In this document: positions 40,399 to 52,120 of the stretch, piece after piece
How positions within the stretch are numbered: position 1 is the first letter of the stretch
Layout of the letters: each line of letters opens with the position of its first letter
Assembly (NCBI GenBank): GCA_019410105.1
Contig: DXTB01000003.1
Span: 1-64,000, forward strand
Length of the DNA stretch: 64,000 nucleotides
Direction: 5' to 3'
Source of the DNA: Clostridiales bacterium
Lineage (GTDB): Bacteria; Bacillota_A; Clostridia; Oscillospirales; Oscillospiraceae
Translations under genes and position numbers: made by a program
The notes under the pieces: model-generated
Told to the model about the DNA's origin: nothing
The model's input: only the letters and a program-made list of their open reading frames with translations
The model's database searches: none

Positions 40399-41136
40399 AT
40401 GGAACTGAAGATCATCCACTTTTATCCGGATCTCATGAGCCTCTACGGCAGCTATGCCAATGTGTCCGTCCTGCGGCGGTATCTGGAGGCCCTGGGCTGC
40501 GCCGTCACGGTGCAGGCCGTCGTCCCGGGGGAGGGCGCAGACATCACCAGCGCCGACTTTCTCTTTATGGGAGCCGGCACAGAGCGGGCCCAGCGGTTTG
40601 CGGCGGAGGACTTCGCCCGGTATAGCGCGGCGGTGAAGGCCGCGGCAGAGGACGGCACCGCCATGCTGTTCGCCGGCACAGCTATGGAGCTCTTAGGCGC
40701 CTCTGTCACCGACAGGGACGGGGACACGTATCCCGGCATCGGTCTGGCCTCTTTCACCACGGTCCAGGGCAAGCGGCGGATCGTAGGGGATGTGTACGGC
40801 GTTACAGCCCTGTTTCCGGAGGCCGTGGTGGGCTTCATGAACAAGTGTGGCCAAATCCGCGGCGTGGAGGCGCCGCTGCTCACCGGTCTCTCTCTAGGCT
40901 TCGGCAATGAGGCGGAGAAGGGCCCGGAGGGCTTCCACTGGAAGAACGTGTTCGCCTCTGAGCTCACCGGGCCAGTTCTGGTAAAGAACCCCCGGCTGCT
41001 GGAGGCTGTGGCGGACGCCATCTGTACCCGGCGGGGCATTTCCCTGCCAGAGGAGCGGCCGTCCTTCCCCTATGCAGAGGCGGGCTACGCCATCACAGCA
41101 GAGCAGTTGAAGCTGCGGGCCGAGGCCCGGCAGTGA
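40399..41136 (+). CDS. gatD: GatD-like amidotransferase without catalytic Cys and His
   Basis: Partner of MurT by position and by homology (245 aa): LKIIHFYPDLMSLYGSYANV, RRIVGDVYG, LGFGNEAEKGPEGFHWKN and GPVLVKNPRLL follow GatD throughout. Active GatD has a Cys in CGG.Q.LG and a His in ..HGP. Here the first is FAGTAMELLG (Ala92, codon 40672-40674) and the second is ELTGPVL (Thr190, codon 40966-40968). The usual NHGGRT block is NKCGQI. Codons are clean, so this is a maintained, apparently non-hydrolytic protein. It may shape MurT, use free ammonia, or have another job. Confidence 0.88.
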   Translation: MELKIIHFYPDLMSLYGSYANVSVLRRYLEALGCAVTVQAVVPGEGADITSADFLFMGAGTERAQRFAAEDFARYSAAVKAAAEDGTAMLFAGTAMELLGASVTDRDGDTYPGIGLASFTTVQGKRRIVGDVYGVTALFPEAVVGFMNKCGQIRGVEAPLLTGLSLGFGNEAEKGPEGFHWKNVFASELTGPVLVKNPRLLEAVADAICTRRGISLPEERPSFPYAEAGYAITAEQLKLRAEARQ

Positions 41137-41154
41137 TTGCAGGGAGAATCCGCC

Positions 41155-41189
41155 AGGACGGCCGCCTGTGGGCGGCCGTCCTGTTTTTT
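41155..41189 (+). terminator. terminator of the cyclase-murT-gatD operon
   Basis: AGGACGGCCGCC, TGTG loop, GGCGGCCGTCCT, then GTTTTTT. Confidence 0.92.
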
Positions 41190-41279
41190 GCAGAGGCCCG
41201 CCGGGGCCGTGCGCATCCAACTCCAGCCACAGACTGACGCAGGGAAGCGCGACCATGGGGGACATTGCCCGGAAAACGG

Positions 41280-41310
41280 ACCGGGGAGCGGTTGCAAGCC
41301 GCTCCCCGGT
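41280..41310 (-). terminator. terminator of the LtaS-type gene
   Basis: ACCGGGGAGCGG with its complement and a seven-base loop, just past the leftward stop; A/T-rich on both flanks, so possibly bidirectional. Confidence 0.8.
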
Positions 41311-41316
41311 CTTATT

Positions 41317-43320
41317 TTATTCCGTATTGCTTAAAACCTCATTGTGCTTATCCACCACGCTGATCTCCAAATCCCGGTAATCCGCGGTGTTCGGCTCCTC
41401 CGTCACCCGCAGCAGCCAGGGGGCCTCATACTCCGTATCCAGCAGCTGCCCATTCTGTGTCACCACACAGTAAGGTGTAAAATTCTCTCCCAGGATGAAC
41501 CAGTCCCCCGCCCGCTGCTCCATACCGGTGATCTCGATGGGCACCATGCCCATCTCCATCTCCGTGGGTCTGTAGCGGGCCTCGCCCTCATAGCAGTATC
41601 CTTTTCCATAGAGGGCGTCATATTGCAGCATCCGCAGGTCCGCCCGGTATGTAGGCTCCTCCCGGCAGGTCTGCTGGAAGGCGGTCATCAGCCCGGTGGT
41701 GATGCCCAGGCGACCCAGCACAGTGGCGGAGAGCTGATAGGCCGCCAGGGGCTCGTCCTGCTGTTCCAGCCCAAAGTTGTCCCAGATGATGTACTCTGTG
41801 CGGTAGAGGCTGCTGCTCTCCATGTTCTCGGCCTCCAGCCCCAGCGCCGGCAGGTGGTCGCCGTAGAGCACCAGCACCGTCCGCTCGTCCCGGGCCTCCA
41901 GCTCCTGGATCAGATCCCCCACAAAGGCGTCCATCTCATGAATCTGGTTCACATAATACTCCAAAGCCCAGCGGTACGCCTCATCGGGGCACGCTTCTAC
42001 CGTGACGGCCGGGTCCTCCAGCTCCGGCTCCATGGGGTATTTGCCGTGGCCCTGCACAGAGACCGTGAACACCAGATCCGCCTGGTCCTCCGTCACATCC
42101 AGCGCCTGGAGGATCTGGTCCTTCAGCACACCGTCCTTAGCCCAGTTGGTGGGCGTCTTCTCCACCGCAGGCATATACTCCAGGGCGGTAAAATCATCAA
42201 AGCCCAGATTGGGATAGACCTCGTTCCGGCTGTAAAAGGCCGCCCGGTGATTGTGGATGGCATGGGTCGCGTAGCCGTTTTCCTTCAGGTCGTAGGCCAC
42301 AGACTCCACGGTCTGATCCTTCAGGCAGGTCTGGAAGGGGTACTCCCCGGGTCCGAAGAACCGGCTGCTCATACCGGTAAGCACCTCGAACTCTGTATTG
42401 GCTGTGCCCGCGCCCACCACCGGCACCGTCAGATAGCCGGAGGAATACGCTTCCTTCAGCGCCGTCCAGTTGGGCACCGGATCCTCCGACAGCTCCAGGC
42501 CCTGGATCATGGATGGATCAATATAGGACTCCAGCTGGATGAAGATCACATTCACATCCGTCTGCGGATCGGCGGAGAGCGCCGCCGTCTTCTCCTCCAC
42601 CGACCGGACAATATCCGCCACCGCCTTCTGGCTGTAATTGGCCGGGCGGCGGATCCCCCGGTTCAGCCAGGTCTGCAGGAAGCAGTAGGAAAAGCCGTAG
42701 TCCTCGTAGGCAAAGGCCAGGTTGGCAAACTGGTCTGACAGGTTGCCTGTGAAAAAGGCCAGGGCGCATCCGCCGCCCATCAGGGCGCCGGAGACCGCCA
42801 TCGCTCCGATGCCGGTGAGAATCCGGGTCCGCAGCGGACAGCTGCTGCGGGGCCCCTTCCAGAACAGCAGCACCAGCCCTGCGGCCACCAGCACCAGCGC
42901 CGCGATCAGCAGAATGATGTAGCCGGTGGAGAGATAGTTGGGGACCGTGTCCAGCCCCGTTTCAAACACCGTCAGATCCGCCACGGTGAAGGGCGTCATG
43001 CGGTTGAGGAGGATGAACCCGTTCACGCCGCCGCAGATCAGCCACAAGAAGGACACCAATGCGCACCAGAACGCCCGCCGCCGCAGAAAAAAGGCGGGGC
43101 AGAGCGTCAGCAGTACAATCAGGAAATTCACCAGAAATGCCAGCGGTTCCTCCGTCATAAAGCGCCAAAAGCCGGCGGGCCCATCTGTGAAGCTCTTGTG
43201 ATTGAACAGCTCCACCACGACGGTGACCGCTAAAGCCAGCAGCGGAAGATACAGGAACGCAGAGCGTTCCTGTCGATGCCGTTCGGCATCCGCGGCCGCC
43301 GGCGGCAATGTCTGTTGCAT
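41317..43320 (-). CDS. LtaS-family membrane sulfatase (lipoteichoic acid synthase-like)
   Basis: Polytopic membrane protein with an extracellular sulfatase-fold domain; family members polymerise glycerol phosphate or transfer phosphoglycerol. Five to six helices in the first 220 residues, then the catalytic part with FIQLESYIDPSMI (metal Glu), GAGTANTEFEVLTGMSS (catalytic Thr) and LYGDHLPALG (metal Asp/His). Start at MQQTLP (667 aa) is chosen because AGAAGG lies 8 bp upstream and the -10 at 43354-43359 would make the earlier ATG nearly leaderless. Monocistronic. It could make LTA or modify another surface glycolipid. Confidence 0.88.
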   Translation of the reverse strand: MQQTLPPAAADAERHRQERSAFLYLPLLALAVTVVVELFNHKSFTDGPAGFWRFMTEEPLAFLVNFLIVLLTLCPAFFLRRRAFWCALVSFLWLICGGVNGFILLNRMTPFTVADLTVFETGLDTVPNYLSTGYIILLIAALVLVAAGLVLLFWKGPRSSCPLRTRILTGIGAMAVSGALMGGGCALAFFTGNLSDQFANLAFAYEDYGFSYCFLQTWLNRGIRRPANYSQKAVADIVRSVEEKTAALSADPQTDVNVIFIQLESYIDPSMIQGLELSEDPVPNWTALKEAYSSGYLTVPVVGAGTANTEFEVLTGMSSRFFGPGEYPFQTCLKDQTVESVAYDLKENGYATHAIHNHRAAFYSRNEVYPNLGFDDFTALEYMPAVEKTPTNWAKDGVLKDQILQALDVTEDQADLVFTVSVQGHGKYPMEPELEDPAVTVEACPDEAYRWALEYYVNQIHEMDAFVGDLIQELEARDERTVLVLYGDHLPALGLEAENMESSSLYRTEYIIWDNFGLEQQDEPLAAYQLSATVLGRLGITTGLMTAFQQTCREEPTYRADLRMLQYDALYGKGYCYEGEARYRPTEMEMGMVPIEITGMEQRAGDWFILGENFTPYCVVTQNGQLLDTEYEAPWLLRVTEEPNTADYRDLEISVVDKHNEVLSNTE

Positions 43321-43353
43321 CGGAATGACCTTCTTTCTTTTCATAGATTTTTT

Positions 43354-43359
43354 ATTATA
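43354..43359 (-). promoter_or_regulatory. -10 element of the LtaS-type gene
   Basis: TATAAT read leftward, 34 bp before the chosen start; the -35 region is poor. Confidence 0.5.
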
Positions 43360-43484
43360 GCGCCTTTCCCTCTGCAATTCCATGAATTTTTTGCGAACTT
43401 TTTTCTTTTTCTTTTCTAAAATTTCATCTGATTTTGAAGAAAGTCTCCCTGCTCCATCGTATTGGAAACTGCGGCGGAAACCTC

Positions 43485-43513
43485 TTGACAGGCGACCCCG
43501 TTTGTATTATTGT
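43485..43513 (+). promoter_or_regulatory. promoter of the S41 peptidase gene
   Basis: TTGACA (43485-43490), 17 bp, TATTGT (43508-43513). Confidence 0.7.
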
Positions 43514-43530
43514 ACTATCGTAATAGTACA
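43511..43530. promoter_or_regulatory. operator-like palindrome over the S41 transcription start
   Basis: TGTACTATCGTAATAGTACA: 8-bp arms around CGTA, covering the -10 edge and start site and ending 20 bp before the TTG codon. It recalls operators of GntR/YtrA or BlaI-type repressors. Confidence 0.65.
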
Positions 43531-43550
43531 TTGAGAGGAGCGGATTTCAT

Positions 43551-45269
43551 TTGCAGCAGCGATCCAAGTTCATTCAAAGAACCAGCGCTCTGGCGCTGGC
43601 GGCGGTCCTGGCACTCGGCATGGGTGTTCAGGCGGCCGGACCGGGCGCATCCACAGTGGATGACCGGCGGGAGGACCTGACCATATTTTATGAGACGCTG
43701 AAAGACAGCCATCCGGATCTTTTTGCCAACACGCCGGAGGAGACCTTCCTGGCCCGCAAAGCAGAGCTTACAGAGCATCTGGACACCGCAAGCGACGTAG
43801 AATTTCTCTTCGGCCTGCAGAGTCTGGCCGCGCTTGTGGGCGACTCCCACACCAGCGTCCAGGTGGCGGACAGCGTGGTGGACCAGCTGAATGCCTATCC
43901 CATGGTGCTGTCCTGGCGGGACGGGCACTGGTACCTGACCACAGTTCCGGCTGAGGAACAGGATCTGCTGGGCGCGGAGGTCACCGCCATAGGCGGCCGC
44001 TCTATGGCAGAGGTGGTGGAGACCTTTGGCCGCGTGCTCAGTGCCGACAACCCGGTGAAGCTGCGGCGGCAGTACCGGCAGGTGTGCAATGTGGCGGATT
44101 ACTACGCCTATCTGGGTCTGGCAAAGGCGGGTGAGCCTCTGGCCCTCACCCTGGCTGACGGCAAGACCGTCTCCATCGCTCCCACGCCCTACCTCTCCCT
44201 GGGAGAGGCGGAAATTGTCCAGCTAGGCGCTGAGGTGCCCCAGCCCGCCACTGCCCGCCAGAAGTGCAATTACTGCGCACTTCCGCTGAGCGGGCAGGTC
44301 TACTATATCCAGTACAACGTCTGCCAGGAGGACCCGGCGCTGCCCATGGAGGACTTTGCCGCTCAGGTGCAGGCGGACCTGGAGGCCGGAAGTTACAGCC
44401 GCGTTCTCGTGGACCTGCGGAACAACGGCGGCGGGTCAGACGGCGTAATCTGGCCTCTGCTGTCCGTCCTGCGGCAGGAGATGGATGATGGGACCGAGGT
44501 GGTGGGACTCATCGGAGAGGCCACCTTCTCCTCTGCCATCATCAATGCCGTAGAGCTGCAGGAAATGGGCATCCCGCTGGTGGGAGAGCCTGCCAGCGGC
44601 AGCGTGGACCACTTTGGCTCCGTCAGTGGCTTTTCTCTGCCCAACTCCGGCATCCAGATTGGTGTCTCCTCCAAATACATCGACCTGGGCACCCTGCTGG
44701 ACGCCGACGCCGGACGGGGCGTGGAGTCTCTGGAGCCGGATATCGCCGTTCCCCAAACCATGGCGGATACCCTGGCGGGCAGAGACACCGCTGTGGAGTG
44801 GCTGCTGGCCCATCCGGAGACGCTGGAACAGCGGGAATACCCGGATGCGCCGCTCACCCGGGGGCGGTTCGTGGGGCTGTTGTATGCTGCGGCCGGGTCC
44901 CCTGCCGCAGCGGCGGAGGCCGGTTTCCAGGATCTGCTGGGCATCGAGTGGTTCCTGCCGGCGGTGAACTGGGCCGCGGAGACCGGCGTCACCGGCGGTA
45001 CGGCGGAGGGCGCCTTTGCGGCCGCACGGCACCTCACCTGGCAGGAAGCCGCCGTCTTTCTCGTCCGCACTGTGGAGGCCCTGGGGCTGGAGCCGGAGGC
45101 TGTCCGCACCGCGCCTCTGCCCGATGCGCTGGCGGAGGGTGCCTGGGACCAAACCGCTCTGGAACTGGCCTGGGAATGGGGCCTGCTTCCGGAAGACGCG
45201 GGCAGCGCCGCCGAAATCGCTCGGGTCCAGGGCGGGGCCATGGCGGATGCCTTTGCGGCCCTGCTGTAA
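43551..45269 (+). CDS. secreted S41-family peptidase with SLH-like C-terminal repeats
   Basis: Exported protein of 572 residues. TTG start after GAGAGGAG; signal peptide (RTSALALAAVLALGMGVQAAG) with cleavage near residue 29. The tail-specific-protease core runs from about 40 to 400: YSRVLVDLRNNGGGSD and the catalytic Ser in GEATFSSAIINA, then GEPASGS. From about 435 to the end are SLH-like repeats (TRGRFVGLLYAAAG, FQDLLGIEWFLPAVNWAAE, LTWQEAAVFLVRTVEAL), which would attach it to secondary wall polymers. No PDZ domain is obvious. Promoter and a strong operator-like palindrome imply regulated expression. Confidence 0.85.
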   Translation: MQQRSKFIQRTSALALAAVLALGMGVQAAGPGASTVDDRREDLTIFYETLKDSHPDLFANTPEETFLARKAELTEHLDTASDVEFLFGLQSLAALVGDSHTSVQVADSVVDQLNAYPMVLSWRDGHWYLTTVPAEEQDLLGAEVTAIGGRSMAEVVETFGRVLSADNPVKLRRQYRQVCNVADYYAYLGLAKAGEPLALTLADGKTVSIAPTPYLSLGEAEIVQLGAEVPQPATARQKCNYCALPLSGQVYYIQYNVCQEDPALPMEDFAAQVQADLEAGSYSRVLVDLRNNGGGSDGVIWPLLSVLRQEMDDGTEVVGLIGEATFSSAIINAVELQEMGIPLVGEPASGSVDHFGSVSGFSLPNSGIQIGVSSKYIDLGTLLDADAGRGVESLEPDIAVPQTMADTLAGRDTAVEWLLAHPETLEQREYPDAPLTRGRFVGLLYAAAGSPAAAAEAGFQDLLGIEWFLPAVNWAAETGVTGGTAEGAFAAARHLTWQEAAVFLVRTVEALGLEPEAVRTAPLPDALAEGAWDQTALELAWEWGLLPEDAGSAAEIARVQGGAMADAFAALL

Positions 45270-45294
45270 CCCCACGAATCGTCTGACCAGAAAC

Positions 45295-45326
45295 AGCCCC
45301 CGGACGCTGCGGCGTCCGGGGGCTGT
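45295..45326 (+). terminator. terminator of the S41 gene
   Basis: CAGCCCCCGGACGC, TGCG loop, GCGTCCGGGGGCTG, 25 bp past the stop; weak T tract. Confidence 0.75.
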
Positions 45327-45396
45327 CTCAACCTCTCTGACGGCGGTGTGCCGCTGTTCTCTGCCGGGCTGTCTTCCAGGCGCACGTCCCGGCAGA

Positions 45397-45428
45397 GAAA
45401 AGGACCGCGGGATAACTCCCGCGGTCCT
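45397..45428 (-). terminator. terminator of the second nifJ
   Basis: Read leftward: AGGACCGCGGGA stem with its complement, four-base loop, then TTTTC; 16 bp past the nifJ stop. Confidence 0.82.
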
Positions 45429-45444
45429 CTGATATGGTATATGC

Positions 45445-49071
<3,627 letters not shown>

Positions 49072-49162
49072 AAACTTACCTCCTATAAATGTGCTGCCCA
49101 CACGACAGCATTCTGAACCAACATGAACACGGTCGCATTCCCCCGAATGCTCATGCAGTGTT

Positions 49163-49168
49163 ATTATA
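49163..49168 (-). promoter_or_regulatory. -10 element of the second nifJ
   Basis: TATAAT read leftward with a weak TTACAC 16 bp upstream; leader of about 90 nt. The 338-bp gap 49072-49409 also holds GCATTC/GAATGC (49127-49150 region), an extended -10 TGGTAAACT (49304-49312) for comM, and no further gene. Confidence 0.55.
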
Positions 49169-49409
49169 TCACTTGAAATTTGCCGTGTAAATAACTGCCT
49201 TGTTATTTTTTGCGCAAATTTTCTGGTTTCTGCGGAAACGTCAAGACTTCCTGGAATTTTCAGGCCAGTTTTGGAATCCGGGGTTTCTTATTTCGTCGTT
49301 TTGTGGTAAACTGACTTCCGTGAAAACGGCGGTTTTCGACAATTCGCAATCGGCTCTTCCGGCAGCGGGCGGCAGCCTGGAGCGGGAGGGCTTCTGGAGG
49401 TGGTCGTTT

Positions 49410-50927
49410 ATGGTGGTGACGGTGCGCTCCCTGGGACTGAACGGCATTGCCGGGTATGCGGTCAGCGCGGAGTGCTTCCTCTCCGGCGGGCTGCCCGCCT
49501 TTGACATCGTGGGTCTGCCGGACGCCGCCGTGCGGGAGGCCCGGGAGCGAGTCCGGGCGGCGGTGAAGAACTGCGGGGCCAAGTTCCCCGTCAGCCGAAT
49601 CACGGTGAATCTGGCCCCGGCCGGGCAGAAAAAGGCGGGCACAGTCTACGACCTGCCCATCTTTGTGGGGCTGCTGGCCGCAGGACGGGAGCTGCCGCCG
49701 CCGGCCCAGCAAGCGGCGTTTATCGGGGAGCTGTCCCTCACCGGGGCGCTGCGGGGCGTCACCGGCGTGCTGCCCATGGCCCTGGCAGCCCGGGACGCCG
49801 GTGTGAAGGAGCTGTATGTCCCGGCGGAGAACGCCGCTGAGGCCACGCTGGCAGGCGGCCTCACCGTCTACGGCGTACCGGATGTGGGGGCGCTGGTGCG
49901 CCACTTGCGGGGCGAGGAGCGCCTCTCCCCCGCCCCGGCCTGGGTGCCGGAGGCAGAGGAGGCCGCCGGGCCGGATCTGCGGGATGTGATGGGCCAGGAA
50001 AATGCCAGGCGGGCCCTGGAGATCGCCGCGGCAGGCGGCCACAACCTGCTGCTGATCGGCTCCCCCGGCGCAGGCAAGTCCATGCTGGCCAAGCGGCTGC
50101 CCTCCATCCTGCCGGATATGAGCCGGGAGGAGGCGCTGGAGGTCTCCGGCATCTGGTCCGTGGCGGGGCTGGCGGACCCGCAGCACCCCCTGCTGACCCG
50201 GCGCCCCTTCCGCAGTCCCCACCACACCGCATCCGCCGCCGCCCTCACTGGAGGCGGGCCGCTGCTGCGGCCGGGGGAGATCTCCCTGGCCCACAACGGC
50301 GTGCTGTTTCTGGACGAGCTGCCGGAGTTCCACCGGGACGTGCTGGAGGCCATGCGCCAGCCCCTGGAGGACGGCACGGTGACAGTGGCCCGCTCCGGCG
50401 GAACGCTGCACCTGCCCGCCCGGTTCCAGCTGGTGTGCGCCATGAACCCCTGTCGGTGCGGCTGGCGAGGGCACCCCTCCGGACGGTGTACCTGCTCGGA
50501 CCGGGAGGTGGCCAAGTATGTGGAGAAGATCTCCGGCCCCCTGCTGGACCGGATCGACCTCCACGTCAGTGTTCCCGCGGTGGAATACGCATCCATGCGG
50601 CGGAAAGAGACGCCGGAGAGCTCCGCCGATGTGAAGTGCCGGGTGGACGCGGCCCGGGCTGTCCAGACCGCCCGCTTTGCCGGCACCGGCGTCACCTGCA
50701 ACGCCCACATGACCGCCCCCATGATCGGGCAGTTCTGCTGCCTGGACCACGCCGGCGATGCGCTGATGAAGTCCGCCTTCGAGCGGATGGGCCTCACCGC
50801 CCGGTCTCATGATCGGATCCTGCGGGTAGCCCGGACCATCGCGGACCTGGACGGTGCGGCGGACATCAGGCCGGAGCATCTGGCAGAGGCCATCCAGTTC
50901 CGGAATACCGATATTTTGAAGGGATAA
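49410..50927 (+). CDS. comM: YifB/ComM-family Mg-chelatase-like AAA ATPase
   Basis: Cytoplasmic AAA+ ATPase of 505 residues related to ComM, a helicase for branch migration during natural transformation. N-terminal Lon-protease-like domain (GLNGIAGYAVSAECFLSGGL, PAFDIVGLPDAAVREARERV), Walker A GSPGAGKSMLA near residue 220, Walker B LFLDELPEF, the Cys-rich MNPCRCGWRGHPSGRCTCSD loop, and a C-terminal lid with SHDRILRVARTIADL. GGAGGTGGTCGTTT fixes the start; the open frame extends further upstream without homology. No DprA next to it. cinA lies 3.5 kb downstream. Confidence 0.94.
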   Translation: MVVTVRSLGLNGIAGYAVSAECFLSGGLPAFDIVGLPDAAVREARERVRAAVKNCGAKFPVSRITVNLAPAGQKKAGTVYDLPIFVGLLAAGRELPPPAQQAAFIGELSLTGALRGVTGVLPMALAARDAGVKELYVPAENAAEATLAGGLTVYGVPDVGALVRHLRGEERLSPAPAWVPEAEEAAGPDLRDVMGQENARRALEIAAAGGHNLLLIGSPGAGKSMLAKRLPSILPDMSREEALEVSGIWSVAGLADPQHPLLTRRPFRSPHHTASAAALTGGGPLLRPGEISLAHNGVLFLDELPEFHRDVLEAMRQPLEDGTVTVARSGGTLHLPARFQLVCAMNPCRCGWRGHPSGRCTCSDREVAKYVEKISGPLLDRIDLHVSVPAVEYASMRRKETPESSADVKCRVDAARAVQTARFAGTGVTCNAHMTAPMIGQFCCLDHAGDALMKSAFERMGLTARSHDRILRVARTIADLDGAADIRPEHLAEAIQFRNTDILKG

Positions 50928-51020
50928 CCGGGTCCCCGCCGCAGCCCAGCGCAGCGGACTTTACGGGGGCAAGGCGGAAGCCATTCCGTTCCGGAACCGG
51001 ACATTCCCAAAGGATCAGAA

Positions 51021-51053
51021 AACCAGGCGGCCCCGGAATGGGGCCGCCTGGTT
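51021..51053. terminator. terminator between comM and the small membrane protein gene
   Basis: AACCAGGCGGCCCC, GGAAT loop, GGGGCCGCCTGGTT: a 14-bp stem between convergent genes. Confidence 0.85.
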
Positions 51054-51075
51054 CACTGTGGCGGAAATAACGTGG

Positions 51076-51318
51076 TCAGTGCCGGTTCCAGAGAAGCAGG
51101 GCCGCCAGCAGCGGCACTCCCAGAAGCACCGCTGCCAATATTATGGCGAAGATCCGGGCCCTTTTGCGGAACCCCTCCGGCGAGTAATCCATATCTCCCT
51201 TTTTCAGGCGGTGCAGCCAGAACGTGTTCAGGCCCCAGATCACCAGGCCGATCACCGGTACGATCACAAAAACCGAAAACCATCCGTCTCCGTTGGAACC
51301 ATCATACAGTGGGCTCAT
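51076..51318 (-). CDS. small two-helix membrane protein
   Basis: An 80-residue protein with two hydrophobic segments (FSVFVIVPVIGLVIWGL and IFAIILAAVLLGVPLLAALL) joined by a basic loop. Start at MSPLYD, with AAGGAGG 14 bp and TGGAGA directly upstream. It begins 40 bp after the iron-sulfur flavoprotein stop with no terminator, so the two are probably one transcript, and it could be a membrane tether for that protein. I recognise no family. Confidence 0.7.
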   Translation of the reverse strand: MSPLYDGSNGDGWFSVFVIVPVIGLVIWGLNTFWLHRLKKGDMDYSPEGFRKRARIFAIILAAVLLGVPLLAALLLWNRH

Positions 51319-51358
51319 TCTCCAGATTCCTCCTTCCGCCAATCGCCGACTCTCCTCT

Positions 51359-51985
51359 TTACCGGATGAAGTTCATCATGGGACGGGGCGTGCTCTCCGG
51401 CACAGGGACCCTGCTCTCCGCCAGCACCTTCACCATCCAGGCCATATCCCGGCCCAGGCGGGCGGCCACCTCCATGCCCTCCTCGTCTTTCAGGGCCTCG
51501 CCGGGGTCCGCGCCGTGTACGGCGCCCCAGTAGTCGGAGGTGACGATGACCATCTCCATGGCGTCCATGGTGCCCAGCAGCTGCTGGTACGTCTCCATGC
51601 CGCCGCTGCGGCGCAGGGTGCACAGGGCGCCCCCCACCTTGTGGTGGAGCTGATTCACCCCGCAGCCCGCCGCCAGCATCAGCCGGTCCAGCACGCACTT
51701 CATATTGCCGGAAATACCGCCGTGATACACCGGAGCTGCCAGCAGGATGCCGTCCGCCTCGATGCAGGCGGCGATGATGTCGTTGACCATATCGTCGGTC
51801 TGGACACACCGGAGGCTGCCGGTGTTCAGGCAGTGGTAGCAGGCCATGCAGGGATGGACCTTCGCCCCGGGCTGGAACACCTGGAACTCCACCCCGGCGG
51901 CCTCCACCTCCCGCCGGACCACCTCCAGCACCTGGGCGGTGTTGCCGTTCTTTCTGGGACTGCCGTTGATGGCCACGATCTTCAT
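51359..51985 (-). CDS. iron-sulfur flavoprotein (Isf-like NAD(P)H-dependent oxidoreductase)
   Basis: Flavodoxin-like FMN protein of 208 residues: KIVAINGSPRKNGNTAQ binds the FMN phosphate and LAAPVYHGGISGNMK the flavin ring. The compact CMACYHCLNTGSLRC gives C-x2-C-x2-C-x7-C, matching the [4Fe-4S] motif known from archaeal/clostridial Isf. Expected role: electron transfer from ferredoxin, possibly oxygen or peroxide detoxification. Start at MKIVAI follows GGAGGGGAAGTTT. First gene of a two-gene unit with the small membrane protein. Confidence 0.85.
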   Translation of the reverse strand: MKIVAINGSPRKNGNTAQVLEVVRREVEAAGVEFQVFQPGAKVHPCMACYHCLNTGSLRCVQTDDMVNDIIAACIEADGILLAAPVYHGGISGNMKCVLDRLMLAAGCGVNQLHHKVGGALCTLRRSGGMETYQQLLGTMDAMEMVIVTSDYWGAVHGADPGEALKDEEGMEVAARLGRDMAWMVKVLAESRVPVPESTPRPMMNFIR

Positions 51986-52027
51986 AAACTTCCCCTCCAT
52001 AATTTGGTTTCCCCTTGTTGTCCCTCC

Positions 52028-52056
52028 ATTATAGCAGAGGGCTGGACGGCGGGCAA
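52028..52056 (-). promoter_or_regulatory. promoter of the iron-sulfur flavoprotein gene
   Basis: Read leftward: TTGCCC (52051-52056), 17 bp, TATAAT (52028-52033). Confidence 0.65.
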
Positions 52057-52076
52057 GAGCTCCTTTTCCCCCATAA

Positions 52077-52104
52077 AAAGAGACGCCCTGACGGGCGTCT
52101 CTTT
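52077..52104. terminator. terminator of the PepSY gene
   Basis: AAAGAGACGCCC, TGAC loop, GGGCGTCTCTTT, 16 bp past the leftward PepSY stop. Confidence 0.85.
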
Positions 52105-52120
52105 GGGGCTCTGGGGAAGA

